Shown here: positions 1 to 8,375 of the stretch, piece by piece
How the letters are laid out: each line of letters opens with the position of its first letter
Numbering within the stretch: the first letter of the stretch is position 1
From: an uncultured Eubacteriales bacterium
GTDB taxonomy: Bacteria > Bacillota_I > Bacilli_A > RF39 > UBA660
NCBI GenBank assembly: GCA_900321795.1
Contig: ONXO01000035.1
Coordinates: 1-40,161, forward strand
Direction: 5' to 3'
DNA: 40,161 bases
The notes under the pieces: generated by a model
What the model was told of the DNA's origin: nothing
Database searches by the model: none
Seen by the model: the letters and a program-made list of their open reading frames with translations, nothing else
Position numbers and translations under genes: made by a program

Positions 1-75
1 TATGCATCTCAGCAATATGTGAGTATGGACTTTCCTCTACATAATAATATGCAGCGTTTACCTAAGATATTTTAC
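1..75 (-). ncRNA. rnpB: RNase P RNA, type B (5' end only; continues past window edge)
   Basis: Read on the minus strand, this stretch carries the conserved 5' core of Bacillus-type RNase P RNA: GTAAACGCTGC, then GTAGAGGAAAGTCCAT, then TGCTGAGATGC, in the order and spacing known from the B. subtilis molecule. It begins about 5 nt after the gpsB stop codon, the same gpsB-rnpB order as in Bacillus. The 5' end at about 75 is estimated by alignment from memory, and the rest of the RNA lies outside the window. I saw no convincing separate promoter, only a weak TTGAAA/GAATAA pair inside the end of gpsB. Confidence 0.88.
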
Positions 76-78
76 TCT

Positions 79-393
79 TTATTCTTCTCCATAAACTATT
101 TTTTCAAGTTCTCCAAGTCTTCTTAAAATGTCTACATTAGTTACCCCTTTGTTATTTTCTGCAACGCTTAAAGTAGATTTAAGATTTCTAACTTCTGCTT
201 TTAACTTAGCATTTTCGTTCATTAAGTTTTTAAGTTCTACTTCATATCTAGATAGTAATTTTTCATATTCAGTGTAATCACTAATTATTACATCTAAAAA
301 CTTGTCAACTTCTTGAGGTCTATACCCTCTAGCATCAATTTTAAACTCTTTTTCAAGTATATCTTTTGTTGTTAGTGATATTTTATCTTCCAT
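79..393 (-). CDS. gpsB: GpsB, cell-division/cell-wall coordination protein
   Basis: A 104-residue protein of GpsB size with the DivIVA-type N-terminal lipid/partner-binding domain (KDILEKEFKIDARGYRPQEV then DKFLDVIISDY), a central coiled coil (about residues 40-75) and the short helical trimerisation end (DILRRLGELEKIVYG). In the family it links division to peptidoglycan synthesis by binding penicillin-binding proteins at the septum. The short length and the C-terminal motif separate it from full-length DivIVA. It has its own strong promoter (420-448), and rnpB follows directly. Start: ATG preceded by AGAGGTCAGTAAGTT. Confidence 0.93.
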   Translation of the reverse strand: MEDKISLTTKDILEKEFKIDARGYRPQEVDKFLDVIISDYTEYEKLLSRYEVELKNLMNENAKLKAEVRNLKSTLSVAENNKGVTNVDILRRLGELEKIVYGEE

Positions 394-419
394 AACTTAC
401 TGACCTCTTTTCAATTATA

Positions 420-448
420 ATTGTACAATGATTAGCACCTTTTGTCAA
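420..448 (-). promoter_or_regulatory. Sigma-A-type promoter of gpsB
   Basis: On the minus strand TTGACA (448-443), a 17-bp spacer, then TACAAT (425-420), placed about 27 nt upstream of the gpsB start. It sits just downstream of the terminator at 458-496, so gpsB forms its own transcription unit. Confidence 0.85.
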
Positions 449-457
449 ATTAAATAT

Positions 458-496
458 AACAAAAAGAAACCTTATTCTTTAAAGTTTCTTTTTGTT
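458..496 (-). terminator. Hairpin terminator overlapping the small ORF's 3' end
   Basis: Perfect 13-bp arms AACAAAAAGAAAC and GTTTCTTTTTGTT (458-470 and 484-496) with a 13-nt loop that contains the TAA of the small ORF. The T tract is within the 3' arm and continues as ATATTTAATTT. It separates the fmt operon from gpsB. Confidence 0.72.
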
Positions 497-561
497 TCTA
501 AAATATTCATTGTTACTTCATCAATTAACGAGTCAAATACTTCTTTTAGTTTTTCGTCCAT
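472..561 (-). CDS. Small ORF, 29 aa (48 aa if an upstream ATG is used); unknown function
   Basis: An unrecognised short protein, highly charged, starting MDEKLKEVFDSLIDEV and ending LETKRNFKE, predicted helical. An AGGTG ribosome site lies 6 nt before the ATG at 561, which decides the start. An in-frame ATG at 618 would give 48 residues but has no visible ribosome site. It follows the membrane-anchored protein ending at 634 closely and is closed by a terminator folded across its stop codon. The good ribosome site and terminator placement favour a real gene; no homology can be claimed. Confidence 0.5.
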   Translation of the reverse strand: MDEKLKEVFDSLIDEVTMNILETKRNFKE

Positions 562-633
562 AACATCACCTATTAACACTATACTAGATATTTGTAATAA
601 GTTCATTAGTTTCGACATAACTAGATAATTATT

Positions 634-1353
634 TTAATTAAGTCTTTCAATTAACCAAGATGTATCCTCTTTTTTAGTTTCTTCGAAAGTTAATTTATAA
701 TTTACTTCTTCAAATTTGCTATTGTTTATAAAGTTATATAGTTCTGTTAATTCAAGTAGCATATATTCTATCTTATTGTTTTTACTATATATTTTAAGGT
801 TTATTTCCTGCTTATCGAGAGTTATATAATTAGTATTATTGATATTATTATATAATTTTAATACATCTCTGATATCAAAAGTTAATTCTAATACTTTATT
901 ATCATTAAGTGAATATTCTTTATTTACTGAATCTAGTTTTATTAAAGATTTAAAGTTATTTAAATCAATAAATGTTTTATCGTAGTCAAAATAACTGAAA
1001 TCATAAAGTCTAGATATTCTGTCTTCATTATAAGTGTAATAGTTATCATTATATTCTATAAAGTTTATGCTTTCTTGGTGATATTTTTTATTACCTACTA
1101 GAATATTATCTTTCTTTTCATATTCAATTGTCTGTGCATCATCATCTAGTGTTATATAAACTTTAGATTTATAATATTTACTATTAATCTTTTCTATAGT
1201 AGAAAGTATTGTCTCTTCCTTTGGTGTATTCATATCACTATTATTTACATTAGTATTTACACTTCCACCAGAAAGCTTTAAGACAATGATTAGAACTACT
1301 AAAGCACCAAAATACAATCCCAGTTTTATTAAATTTTTCCTATTATCTTCCAT
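634..1353 (-). CDS. Membrane-anchored extracytoplasmic protein, unknown function
   Basis: About 239 residues: a short cytoplasmic start, one transmembrane helix (about residues 12-28), then a polar Asn/Asp/Lys-rich extracytoplasmic domain rich in Tyr and probably beta-stranded. There is no lipobox Cys. I do not recognise the family. Its start overlaps the fmt stop as TGATG, so translation is probably coupled to fmt; an AGAGG lies 8 nt before this ATG. A GTG one codon upstream (1356) is an alternative start. It is followed by a 29-residue ORF before the first terminator. Confidence 0.75.
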   Translation of the reverse strand: MEDNRKNLIKLGLYFGALVVLIIVLKLSGGSVNTNVNNSDMNTPKEETILSTIEKINSKYYKSKVYITLDDDAQTIEYEKKDNILVGNKKYHQESINFIEYNDNYYTYNEDRISRLYDFSYFDYDKTFIDLNNFKSLIKLDSVNKEYSLNDNKVLELTFDIRDVLKLYNNINNTNYITLDKQEINLKIYSKNNKIEYMLLELTELYNFINNSKFEEVNYKLTFEETKKEDTSWLIERLN

Positions 1354-2282
1354 CACATAAACCTCTTACCTATCAAATTACCTTTATAGCCATTTAAGAA
1401 ATCACGAGCAGTCATTTCTTTTTTACCACTAGGTTTTAATCTAGTGATTTCTATAGATTTATCTAGACATTTTACAACAATGCCTTCTTTTGTTATTTCA
1501 GTTATTTCGCCAGCTATTCCTTTAGTGCTTTCAGTCATTTTACTTTCTGTTATCTTTATTATTTCTTCTTCTAAAGTGGTAAAAGCCACTGGAAAAGGAT
1601 ATAGTCCTCTTATTTGATTAAATACTTCTTTTGATGTTTTATTAAAATCTATTTTTTCTTCTTCTCTAGAAACATTATATGCATATGTTACTTTACTTTC
1701 ATCTTGTTTTATCCTTTCGTTAGTCCCTTCAAATATACTAGGTAGCGTTTCCATAAGTAATTTAGCCCCAATTAAGCTAAGTCTATCATGAATAGTACCT
1801 ACATTATCAGTATCTAATATTTTGGTAGATTCCTGAGCAATTATATCTCCACTATCCATCTTTTCATCCATATACATTATTGTAATTCCAGTTTCTTCTT
1901 CACCATATATAATGGCTTTATGAAGAGGCGCTCCTCCTCTTAATTTTGGAAGAAGTGAAGCGTGTACGTTTATACATCCATATTTAGGATTATCTAAAAT
2001 AGCTTTTGGAATAATTTGTCCATAAGCACACGTAATTATGATATCAGCATTTGCATTTATTACTTTATCATAGTCTTTTCTTATCTTTTCTGGTTGAAAC
2101 ACTTCAATGCCATTATCTAATGCAACTTTTTTTATAGGTGTTGTTTCTAAAGTCTGGTGTCTTCCTACTAATTTATCAGGCTGAGAAACAACAAGCACTA
2201 CATTTGTTTCTTTTATTAAACTTTCAAGTACTGGAACAGCAAATTCTGGAGTTCCCATAAATACTACTCTTTTATCTTTCAT
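1353..2282 (-). CDS. fmt: Methionyl-tRNA formyltransferase
   Basis: 309 residues, normal length. It formylates the Met of initiator tRNA using 10-formyl-THF. The N-terminal Rossmann-like domain starts VVFMGTPEFAVPVLESL. The substrate loop and catalytic Asn-His are in INVHASLLPKLRGGAPLH (about residues 105-122), and the catalytic Asp is in EKMDSGDI (about 140-147). The C-terminal OB-like domain (about 205-309) ends in the usual RLKPSGKKEM block. No def or rsm neighbour is visible; instead it is coupled to an unknown membrane protein. Ribosome site AAAGGAAAT upstream. Confidence 0.97.
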   Translation of the reverse strand: MKDKRVVFMGTPEFAVPVLESLIKETNVVLVVSQPDKLVGRHQTLETTPIKKVALDNGIEVFQPEKIRKDYDKVINANADIIITCAYGQIIPKAILDNPKYGCINVHASLLPKLRGGAPLHKAIIYGEEETGITIMYMDEKMDSGDIIAQESTKILDTDNVGTIHDRLSLIGAKLLMETLPSIFEGTNERIKQDESKVTYAYNVSREEEKIDFNKTSKEVFNQIRGLYPFPVAFTTLEEEIIKITESKMTESTKGIAGEITEITKEGIVVKCLDKSIEITRLKPSGKKEMTARDFLNGYKGNLIGKRFM

Positions 2283-2361
2283 AATATTTCCTTTCTTTAT
2301 CTAAAACTATTCATTCAATATATATGTATAACACTTTTGCCTTCTTGTAGTAATATTATAC

Positions 2362-2392
2362 AAAAAAAGTAGAGATTTTACTAGTCTCTACT
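2362..2392 (-). terminator. Terminator folded over the stop codon of the 84-aa gene
   Basis: On the minus strand the 8-bp stem AGTAGAGA / TCTCTACT is followed by seven T. The 5' arm and the TAG stop (2381-2383) share bases, so termination starts inside the reading frame. Confidence 0.85.
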
Positions 2393-2635
2393 CTTAAATG
2401 GATGTCTTATTTTTTCTTTAATTTCAGTAGTTATTATTTCAGCAGCAGCATTATAAATAATATCAGCTTCTTGTTCAGTTTTTCCTAATTTACTTACTAA
2501 TTCATTTATAATCTTATCTTTGTTTTTTCTACTTATTATAAAGTTATCTTCTAAGATAGTATTAATGTTTTCAGCTTCTGTATTAGAAATATTTAACTTT
2601 TCAGAAAGGGCTTTCAGAAAACCTTTTTTATTCAT
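2381..2635 (-). CDS. Small helical protein with two similar halves, unknown function
   Basis: 84 residues, no membrane segment. Two related helical units can be seen: KKGFLKALSEKLNISNTEAE (about 3-22) and KDKIINELVSKLGKTEQEAD (about 39-58). This recalls the N-terminal helices of HU-type DNA-binding proteins, but the beta arms are absent, so I make no functional call. Its start overlaps the preceding membrane-protein gene by 8 nt, implying one operon and coupled translation. A terminator begins within its last codons. Confidence 0.72.
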   Translation of the reverse strand: MNKKGFLKALSEKLNISNTEAENINTILEDNFIISRKNKDKIINELVSKLGKTEQEADIIYNAAAEIITTEIKEKIRHPFKSRD

Positions 2636-3533
2636 TTACTTCTCCATACATTTTAGCATTAGTTTTTTCTTGTAATTTATATCCATATTCAAATACATAT
2701 CCCATTACAAATAATACTAATATTTCTAATAGATAAGCAAGTCCACTTCCTGTGCTAATGTCGGTTCCTGTTATTAATTGAAATAATAATTCTACTACAA
2801 TTGGTACTGCTAGGCATCCAATTAACATGTAAGCAGCTTTATTAATATAATTAACGTTTTCCATAGTAAATGGAGAATCTTTATAACTTATATTTTTAAA
2901 TAGTTTATGTAAACTATGAAGAGCAAGTGCTAGGAATACAAGTGATGCCGCAGTCGTTAAACAAGCTCCTTCTGCATAAGTTACCACTTTTGTTATATCC
3001 GCATTTTTAAGAACTTCTTTTACTGCTTCTCCTTCAGCTTTAGTTAACTCGGCTACTTTTTCATCTCTTACTTTAATTTTATAATTGCCATCTTCTTCTA
3101 CTAATATAATTCTAGATTCTTTATTATTTTTTAATCCTATACTGTTATCAGTTACATCTATTTTGCTAGATAATAATGGTAAGAATATCATAGCTAATGA
3201 TAGACCAACTATTCCAATATATGCACATACCTCTACTATTTTAGCAATAATATAAACCGCTTTGCTAAACCCTCTTGTGCATTTCTGTTTATCTTTAGAA
3301 AGTAGTGCTTTAACTTCTTTAGGTTTATCAAGAGGTTCCACTTTTTCCATTTTAACTTCTTCTGTAACTGATACAGGCATTACTTTTACTGATGACTTTT
3401 TAGCAGTAGCTTTTACAGTTTCTTTCTTAATAGCTTCCTTTTTAGGTGTTTCTTTCTTTACAGTCTTATTCTTAGTTCCTTTTTTAGATTTTACTTCTTT
3501 TTTAGTAGTTTTAACATTCTTTTCTTTTTCCAT
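2628..3533 (-). CDS. DUF2975-like membrane protein with a long Lys-rich N-terminal tail
   Basis: 301 residues. Residues 1-60 are a Lys/Thr/Val-rich, histone-H1-like cytoplasmic tail, followed by four membrane segments (about 93-120, 187-205, 232-255, 263-285). The motif KDSPFTMENVNYINKAAYML just before the third helix matches the typical DUF2975 segment. An extracytoplasmic insert of about 60 residues lies between helices 1 and 2. DUF2975 proteins are often paired with small DNA-binding regulators; here the partner is the 84-residue helical protein that overlaps its end. The basic tail could contact nucleic acid or lipid (inference). Ribosome site AAAGGAGGATATTAAA precedes the ATG. Confidence 0.7.
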   Translation of the reverse strand: MEKEKNVKTTKKEVKSKKGTKNKTVKKETPKKEAIKKETVKATAKKSSVKVMPVSVTEEVKMEKVEPLDKPKEVKALLSKDKQKCTRGFSKAVYIIAKIVEVCAYIGIVGLSLAMIFLPLLSSKIDVTDNSIGLKNNKESRIILVEEDGNYKIKVRDEKVAELTKAEGEAVKEVLKNADITKVVTYAEGACLTTAASLVFLALALHSLHKLFKNISYKDSPFTMENVNYINKAAYMLIGCLAVPIVVELLFQLITGTDISTGSGLAYLLEILVLFVMGYVFEYGYKLQEKTNAKMYGEVNE

Positions 3534-3584
3534 TTTAATATCCTCCTTTTATTAATTAATTTATTTATATTACATTTTAACGCT

Positions 3585-4340
3585 TTACGATAAATCTAGG
3601 TCTATTCCAACTGGGCAGTGATCGCTTCCCATTACTTCATCATATATATAAGTATTCTTTACTTTGTCTATTATATCTTTTGATACTACAAAATAGTCTA
3701 TTCTCCAGCCTATTCCCTTACTTCTTGCATTTGTTATATAACTCCACCAAGTATATTTAATCTCTTCAGGATGATAAAATCTATAAGTATCTATAAATCC
3801 AAAATTTAAAAGCTCAGTAAATTTTTCTCTTTCTTCATAAGTGAAGCCTGCATTACCTATATTTGCTTTTGCGTTTTTTATATCTATTTCATTATGCGCT
3901 ACATTTAAGTCACCGCATACTACTACTGGTTTGTTGTTTTCTAAAGTCTTTAAATAAGTTCTAAAATCATCTTCCCATTTCATTCTATATGGAAGTCTAG
4001 ACAAATCACCTTTTGCATTCGGAACATAGACAGCTATTAAATAAAATTCATTAAACTCTAAAGTAATGACCCTTCCTTCATGATCATGTTCATCTATTCC
4101 CATTCCAAAACTAACACTTATTGGCTTTACTCTTGAATAAACTAATGTACCAGAGTATCCCTTTTTTTCAGCTGGATTTAGAAATATTTCATAGCCTTCA
4201 GGTTTAAATTCGAGCTGCTCCATAGTCAGCTTTGATTCTTCTATGCAAAATACATCAGCATTTACTTCGTTAAAGAATTCTCCAAAGCCCTTTTTAAGGC
4301 AAGCACGAAATCCAGCAACATTCCAAGATATCAACTTCAT
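3585..4340 (-). CDS. exoA: Exodeoxyribonuclease III / AP endonuclease
   Basis: 251 residues, the normal size of the ExoA/Xth family, a base-excision-repair enzyme that cuts at abasic sites and trims 3' ends. Visible motifs: MKLISWNVAGFRA with the metal-binding Asn, the catalytic Glu in CIEESKL (about 32-38), YSGTLVYSR, the active-site block VVCGDLNVAHNEID (about 140-153) and the C-terminal GSDHCPVGIDL with the catalytic Asp-His. Monocistronic appearance, with its own promoter at 4368-4396. Confidence 0.95.
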   Translation of the reverse strand: MKLISWNVAGFRACLKKGFGEFFNEVNADVFCIEESKLTMEQLEFKPEGYEIFLNPAEKKGYSGTLVYSRVKPISVSFGMGIDEHDHEGRVITLEFNEFYLIAVYVPNAKGDLSRLPYRMKWEDDFRTYLKTLENNKPVVVCGDLNVAHNEIDIKNAKANIGNAGFTYEEREKFTELLNFGFIDTYRFYHPEEIKYTWWSYITNARSKGIGWRIDYFVVSKDIIDKVKNTYIYDEVMGSDHCPVGIDLDLS

Positions 4341-4367
4341 ACTTCTTACTCCTCATTTTATATTAAT

Positions 4368-4396
4368 ATAGTATCACAAAGTTGTAAAAAGCACAA
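4368..4396 (-). promoter_or_regulatory. Promoter of exoA
   Basis: Minus strand TTGTGC (4396-4391), 17-bp spacer, TACTAT (4373-4368), about 27 nt before the exoA start. The -35 is only a partial match. Confidence 0.55.
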
Positions 4397-4409
4397 TAAA
4401 AGAACGTAT

Positions 4410-5087
4410 TTAATTAATAAAATACTCACTTCCATTATCAATGATTGTAGCGTTTAATTCGCCTTGGCTAACATAAACCACATAAGAATAAACTAATTTT
4501 TTAGCATTATAATAATATATATATTTAGTTCTTTCTTCAACTAATTTTTCATCTTTTTTAAAATTTAATTTTTCTTGAACATGTGTATCTTTAAAAGTTT
4601 TTAGCCTTTTTAGTAGATTTTCTTCATTTACCACTTCGTCTAGGCATTTGTAATAAACCTCATTAGAAAAGCCTTCATCAAAATAGAAAATTATAACTTT
4701 ATTAGTATCAATCTCTTTAATGGTATATATAAACTCTAGCATTCCAACAGTCTCATTTTCATTATAAAAATGTATTAAATATTTCCACTTATTATCTATA
4801 TCTATTTTTAAATTATCTCTAATATAATCTATAAAAACTTTCAATTCTTTTTCATTTTCATATATTTTATAACTAGTTTCTTTTAAGGAAGGGAGTTTTA
4901 TAAATATACTATTTTTATTAATAATATTATCTTTTTCTAAGTCTTCATTTATAAAGTGATTTAACTTTAGTGTTATTTTTTCATTTTCTTCTTTCCCATT
5001 TATTTCTGTTGTATTATTTATCGTAAATAACAAAGTAGTCATTATTAACAATACAACTACTAATATATATATTACAATTTTTTTCAT
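4410..5087 (-). CDS. Membrane-anchored protein, unknown function
   Basis: About 225 residues: one N-terminal transmembrane helix (about residues 3-21), then a hydrophilic extracytoplasmic domain. I do not recognise the family. Start set at ATG 5087, with AAAGGAAG 5 nt upstream; a GTG two codons earlier is less well placed. It begins 11 nt after the membrane metallophosphoesterase stops, so the two are probably co-transcribed and act at the same membrane surface (inference). Confidence 0.72.
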   Translation of the reverse strand: MKKIVIYILVVVLLIMTTLLFTINNTTEINGKEENEKITLKLNHFINEDLEKDNIINKNSIFIKLPSLKETSYKIYENEKELKVFIDYIRDNLKIDIDNKWKYLIHFYNENETVGMLEFIYTIKEIDTNKVIIFYFDEGFSNEVYYKCLDEVVNEENLLKRLKTFKDTHVQEKLNFKKDEKLVEERTKYIYYYNAKKLVYSYVVYVSQGELNATIIDNGSEYFIN

Positions 5088-5098
5088 AAACACTTCCT

Positions 5099-6448
5099 TT
5101 AATTCTTTTCTTTATAATAATTAATGTTATATTTATCTAATTCTTTAATAGTTATCTTGTTATTATTAATTGCATCAACTACTTTTTCTGTAGTTCCATC
5201 CTCATATTTTACAATTACATAATCACTTTTAATACAACTAAAATAATACGTGTAATCATTATCTGTATAAAATTTTTCAAGTGCAGTGTCACAAGTTAGA
5301 TTGTTAGTAACTGTCTCGTCCACTATTTCTAAAATGTTATCACTTACTTCATTGTTTATTCCATTTTTTATATCAATTACGACGTATTCGGCTTTTGCAT
5401 CAGTTTTAAACTTAACAGCCCAGTCGCCAATTCCAGAACTTACTATAAATGTAGTGTTGCTTCTCTTTTCTATTCCATAAACTTTATCATTTTCTTTAAG
5501 TAATAAACTTATTGGCCCTAGTGGGAAAAGTTGACCGCCATGTGTGTGTCCGGATATTACTATATCCATCCCTGAAGCTGCTTCGTTATCATAATCATTT
5601 GGTTCATGGTCTAGAGCAATTACATATTTATTTTTATCAATGTCTTTCATTAAATCCTGAGCAGTCACTCTGTTTTTCTCACCTTTATCTTGTCTACCAA
5701 GAAGCACTACATTGCCAATTAAAGAAATGTATTCATCTTCCAAAATAATAACATTATTTTTAGCTAGTTCTTCTCTTATCTCTTTATCACCATATTCTCT
5801 AAAGTCAAAGTACCCCTTGTCATGATTTCCATAGACAAAGTAAACACCATATTTAGTTTTTAACTTTCCTAAACCAGTGCATCCTTTAATCATATCTGTT
5901 AATGATGTACTGTCATCTACAAAATCTCCAGTAACTACGACTATATCAGGATTAGTTTCGTTTATTCTTTCCATATATTCTATAAACTTATCCCCATCCA
6001 TAGTAGCGCCTATATGACTATCAGTAACTTGCACTACCCTTAAGTGATCTATACCTATGTCTTTTGAAGTGACAACTTCATAATGAGTCTCTACTACATG
6101 GTGAGCCATATAATATCCATATCCTAAGTAAATACTGGTAACTATTAGACTAAATACTAAAGCATATCTTTTATTTACTTCTTTCTTAGATATTTTATTT
6201 ATTAAATAAATTAATAATTCACCTAATAATATAAATAAGAATATATGAATATAAACAACAGTAGCATTAACTGTATTTACTCTTAAACCTTTTATTATTA
6301 ATAAAATAGGGACTAAAGATATTAGCCAAGAAATAGTTTTGTGTTTCATATTCTTAATGAATAATGTATTATGAACGTACTTTGTTAAATAAATAGTTAA
6401 ACTTATAAATGTTATTAAAATGAATATTAGCAATATAATGTATCCCAT
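5099..6448 (-). CDS. Membrane-bound calcineurin-like metallophosphoesterase with an extra C-terminal domain
   Basis: About 449 residues from the ATG at 6448, chosen because AGGTG lies 7 nt upstream; the earlier ATG at 6469 has no ribosome site. Four N-terminal membrane segments (to about residue 125) precede an extracytoplasmic YkuE/YaeI-type phosphoesterase domain with all metal motifs: VTDSHIGA, TGDFVDD, YGNHDKG and SGHTHGGQLFPLG. Family members act on lipid-linked or nucleotide phosphates; the substrate here is unknown. About 80 residues after the catalytic domain (from ILEIVDETVTNN) form a Tyr-rich extension that I do not recognise. Confidence 0.88.
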   Translation of the reverse strand: MGYIILLIFILITFISLTIYLTKYVHNTLFIKNMKHKTISWLISLVPILLIIKGLRVNTVNATVVYIHIFLFILLGELLIYLINKISKKEVNKRYALVFSLIVTSIYLGYGYYMAHHVVETHYEVVTSKDIGIDHLRVVQVTDSHIGATMDGDKFIEYMERINETNPDIVVVTGDFVDDSTSLTDMIKGCTGLGKLKTKYGVYFVYGNHDKGYFDFREYGDKEIREELAKNNVIILEDEYISLIGNVVLLGRQDKGEKNRVTAQDLMKDIDKNKYVIALDHEPNDYDNEAASGMDIVISGHTHGGQLFPLGPISLLLKENDKVYGIEKRSNTTFIVSSGIGDWAVKFKTDAKAEYVVIDIKNGINNEVSDNILEIVDETVTNNLTCDTALEKFYTDNDYTYYFSCIKSDYVIVKYEDGTTEKVVDAINNNKITIKELDKYNINYYKEKN

Positions 6449-6490
6449 TTTTTTACACCTTACTTTCATTATTATTCTACCATGATTTAG

Positions 6491-6514
6491 TAAAATAAAA
6501 CAGGTCTAAGCCTG
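6491..6514 (-). terminator. Terminator after the FNT-family gene
   Basis: CAGG-CTTAGA-CCTG stem-loop followed by TTTTATTTT on the minus strand, directly after the stop at 6520. Confidence 0.7.
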
Positions 6515-6519
6515 AATTA

Positions 6520-7110
6520 TTAATTAGATTCTTTTTTCACTATATCTTTTGATAAATACCACATAACTAATGATCCTATGAAATTGCCGAGTATACATAT
6601 TAATAAAGACCAGTGAAATGTTCTAGCAACTCCAAGTGTTATTACATTAGCTATGCAGTGTTGAAATGAGCAAAATATAAATAATGGTATTCCATATATT
6701 ATCCCTAGTGGTGTACCTTTCTTGTACATATAAACAGCTATGTACATTATTACTCCACATAGAATAGATTTGATAAAGAAAGAAAGATTTGTGTTCCAAG
6801 TAGCAACCTTAGCTATTGCATTAGCCATAACTTCTTTATCAGCTACAGAAAAAGCAAGCCCAATAACATAACCAGCTAATAGATTAACAACTAGTATTAT
6901 TAATAAATCTAATATTTTAATTTTATCAGCAAATAAAAAACCGCATTTACCTGTAAATAGATTTAATCCCATATAGCAAACTCCTAAAAGACCTAAAGCA
7001 AATATAACTGGTCCCATAGGGTTTCCAAGTTTAAGTAAAGCAAAATTTCCAAGTCCAATTAAAAGTGATGCTCCAATCGCTTTGTTAACAAGTTCTAAAT
7101 ATTTCTTCAT
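6520..7110 (-). CDS. Formate/nitrite transporter (FNT) family channel, short form
   Basis: 196 residues, about six membrane helices, shorter than typical FocA/NirC (250-290). Family landmarks: GLNLFTGKCGF after helix 2 (the FNT ELFTGN motif) and SFQHCIANVITLG (the family GxEHxVANMF motif, here with Gln-His-Cys in place of Glu-His-Ser). The channel His is therefore kept. Likely passes small monocarboxylate or hydrosulfide-type anions; substrate not predictable. Ribosome site GGGAGG, with the promoter very close upstream. Confidence 0.8.
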   Translation of the reverse strand: MKKYLELVNKAIGASLLIGLGNFALLKLGNPMGPVIFALGLLGVCYMGLNLFTGKCGFLFADKIKILDLLIILVVNLLAGYVIGLAFSVADKEVMANAIAKVATWNTNLSFFIKSILCGVIMYIAVYMYKKGTPLGIIYGIPLFIFCSFQHCIANVITLGVARTFHWSLLICILGNFIGSLVMWYLSKDIVKKESN

Positions 7111-7130
7111 TATTATACCTCCCTATCTAA

Positions 7131-7159
7131 ATTATACAAAATAAAAAGTAAATAGTAAA
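7131..7159 (-). promoter_or_regulatory. Promoter of the FNT-family gene
   Basis: TTTACT (7159-7154), 17-bp spacer, TATAAT (7136-7131), about 20 nt before the start. The -35 lies inside the loop side of the upstream terminator hairpin, so terminator and promoter overlap. Confidence 0.6.
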
Positions 7160-7175
7160 ACAATATTTACTTTTT
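7143..7175 (-). terminator. Terminator of the XRE-VanZ gene
   Basis: Perfect 12-bp inverted repeat AAAAAGTAAATA / TATTTACTTTTT with a 9-nt loop, followed by ATTTTG on the minus strand. Confidence 0.72.
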
Positions 7176-7226
7176 ATTTGCTTTATTACTTCAATAATAC
7201 TATCACTTACTAATGTTATTTCATTT

Positions 7227-8324
7227 TTATAGCTCAGATTTTTTTGTGTTCGATATTTTTTTCATTTTTTTTACGAATTTATATGCTGAATAAATAATAA
7301 CTTCTAATGAAGTAAACACAAATAATAATCTAAGGAATACTCTAATAGTCGGTATATGTGGGAAGTGATACCAACTAAGCATTTCAAATGATATATATGT
7401 GATAGATAGTGAAATAAAAGATATAATTATTTTGTCTTTATGATTATATAGGAATCTATATTTCTTTGTTATTATTAAATATATTAAAGACATGCCTAAT
7501 ATATTTAAAATTATATCATCTATGTCAAATACACCTGAATGGCTTATTAATTGTATAGTTTCTATAAGTAAAGCTAATAAAGTATCCATTAATAAACTAG
7601 TTTTATACTTATTTATGTTAAATATTCTCATTAATAAAAACTGAACAGGCATTAAGACTAATATGTTGCCTATAATATTTACTATTATGTTATGAACATC
7701 TAGGTAAGCTATATAACCTAAGATAGTTTTAAAAGGGATTAGGTTATAAGCGTTATATCCAGTTAGCACTCTACCAAATATGGTTAAATTAAATAGCATA
7801 ATTAGATAAATTATCAAAACCATAATATATGAAACTTTATTCATTCTTTCTCTTTCTTCAAGCTTATCAAAGTAGTAATTTGCAATTAGTCTGTTTGTAA
7901 GAAATATTGAAGTAATAAAAAATGAATTGTAAATTATTTCTGCCAGATATGATATATGTGAATTATCACTATAGTCTGTTTTTAAATACCATAAGTATAA
8001 TATTAGGAGAACTACATAAATAATAGAAGATATAGTAATTACAACTTTATTTCTTTTAGACTTAGATGCATCTATATAATTAACTATTTCTTTGAAGTTT
8101 TCTTCTTCTTTCTTATCTTCTTTTCCTTTTAATATTTCTGAAACTGAAATACCAAGTTCCTCACTTAATGGGATAAGTAGTGATATATCAGGAGTTCCTC
8201 TTCCTGTTTCCCATCTAGATATTGCTTTTTCAGTGACATTTATCCTTTTTGCTAGTTCTTCTTGAGTTAATCCTTTTTCTTTTCTTTTGGTTTTAATTAA
8301 GTTAGATATTTTGATGTAATCCAT
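7227..8324 (-). CDS. XRE-type regulator fused to a VanZ-family membrane domain
   Basis: About 365 residues. Residues 1-65 form a Cro/CI helix-turn-helix (KRKEKGLTQEELAKRINVTE, then AISRWETGRGTPDISLLIPL). After a linker come about eight membrane segments carrying the VanZ signature: NIIGNILVLMP, ETIQLISHSGVFDIDDIILN. VanZ proteins are linked to low-level glycopeptide resistance or envelope functions; a membrane-tethered HTH suggests a sensor-regulator. Start at ATG 8324, 6 nt after AGAGGG; an ATG two codons upstream touches the ribosome site. A palindrome next to its own promoter suggests autoregulation. Confidence 0.85.
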   Translation of the reverse strand: MDYIKISNLIKTKRKEKGLTQEELAKRINVTEKAISRWETGRGTPDISLLIPLSEELGISVSEILKGKEDKKEEENFKEIVNYIDASKSKRNKVVITISSIIYVVLLILYLWYLKTDYSDNSHISYLAEIIYNSFFITSIFLTNRLIANYYFDKLEERERMNKVSYIMVLIIYLIMLFNLTIFGRVLTGYNAYNLIPFKTILGYIAYLDVHNIIVNIIGNILVLMPVQFLLMRIFNINKYKTSLLMDTLLALLIETIQLISHSGVFDIDDIILNILGMSLIYLIITKKYRFLYNHKDKIIISFISLSITYISFEMLSWYHFPHIPTIRVFLRLLFVFTSLEVIIYSAYKFVKKMKKISNTKKSEL

Positions 8325-8346
8325 ATTCATCCCTCTTTCAATATCG

Positions 8347-8375
8347 ATTATATATATTTTGTCTTATAATATCAA
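8347..8375 (-). promoter_or_regulatory. Promoter of the XRE-VanZ gene
   Basis: TTGATA (8375-8370), 17-bp spacer, TATAAT (8352-8347) on the minus strand, close to consensus. Confidence 0.8.

Noticed and set aside
472..618. 48-residue version of the small ORF
   Set aside because: No ribosome site before the ATG at 618, whereas the ATG at 561 has a good one; kept only as an alternative.
428..628. Plus-strand reading frame opposite the small ORF
   Set aside because: No ribosome site; covers the gpsB promoter, a terminator and a minus-strand ORF with better signals.
7227..8324. Glycopeptide resistance locus because of the VanZ domain
   Set aside because: VanZ-like domains are common in Bacillota and no vanH, vanA or vanX-like genes are nearby.
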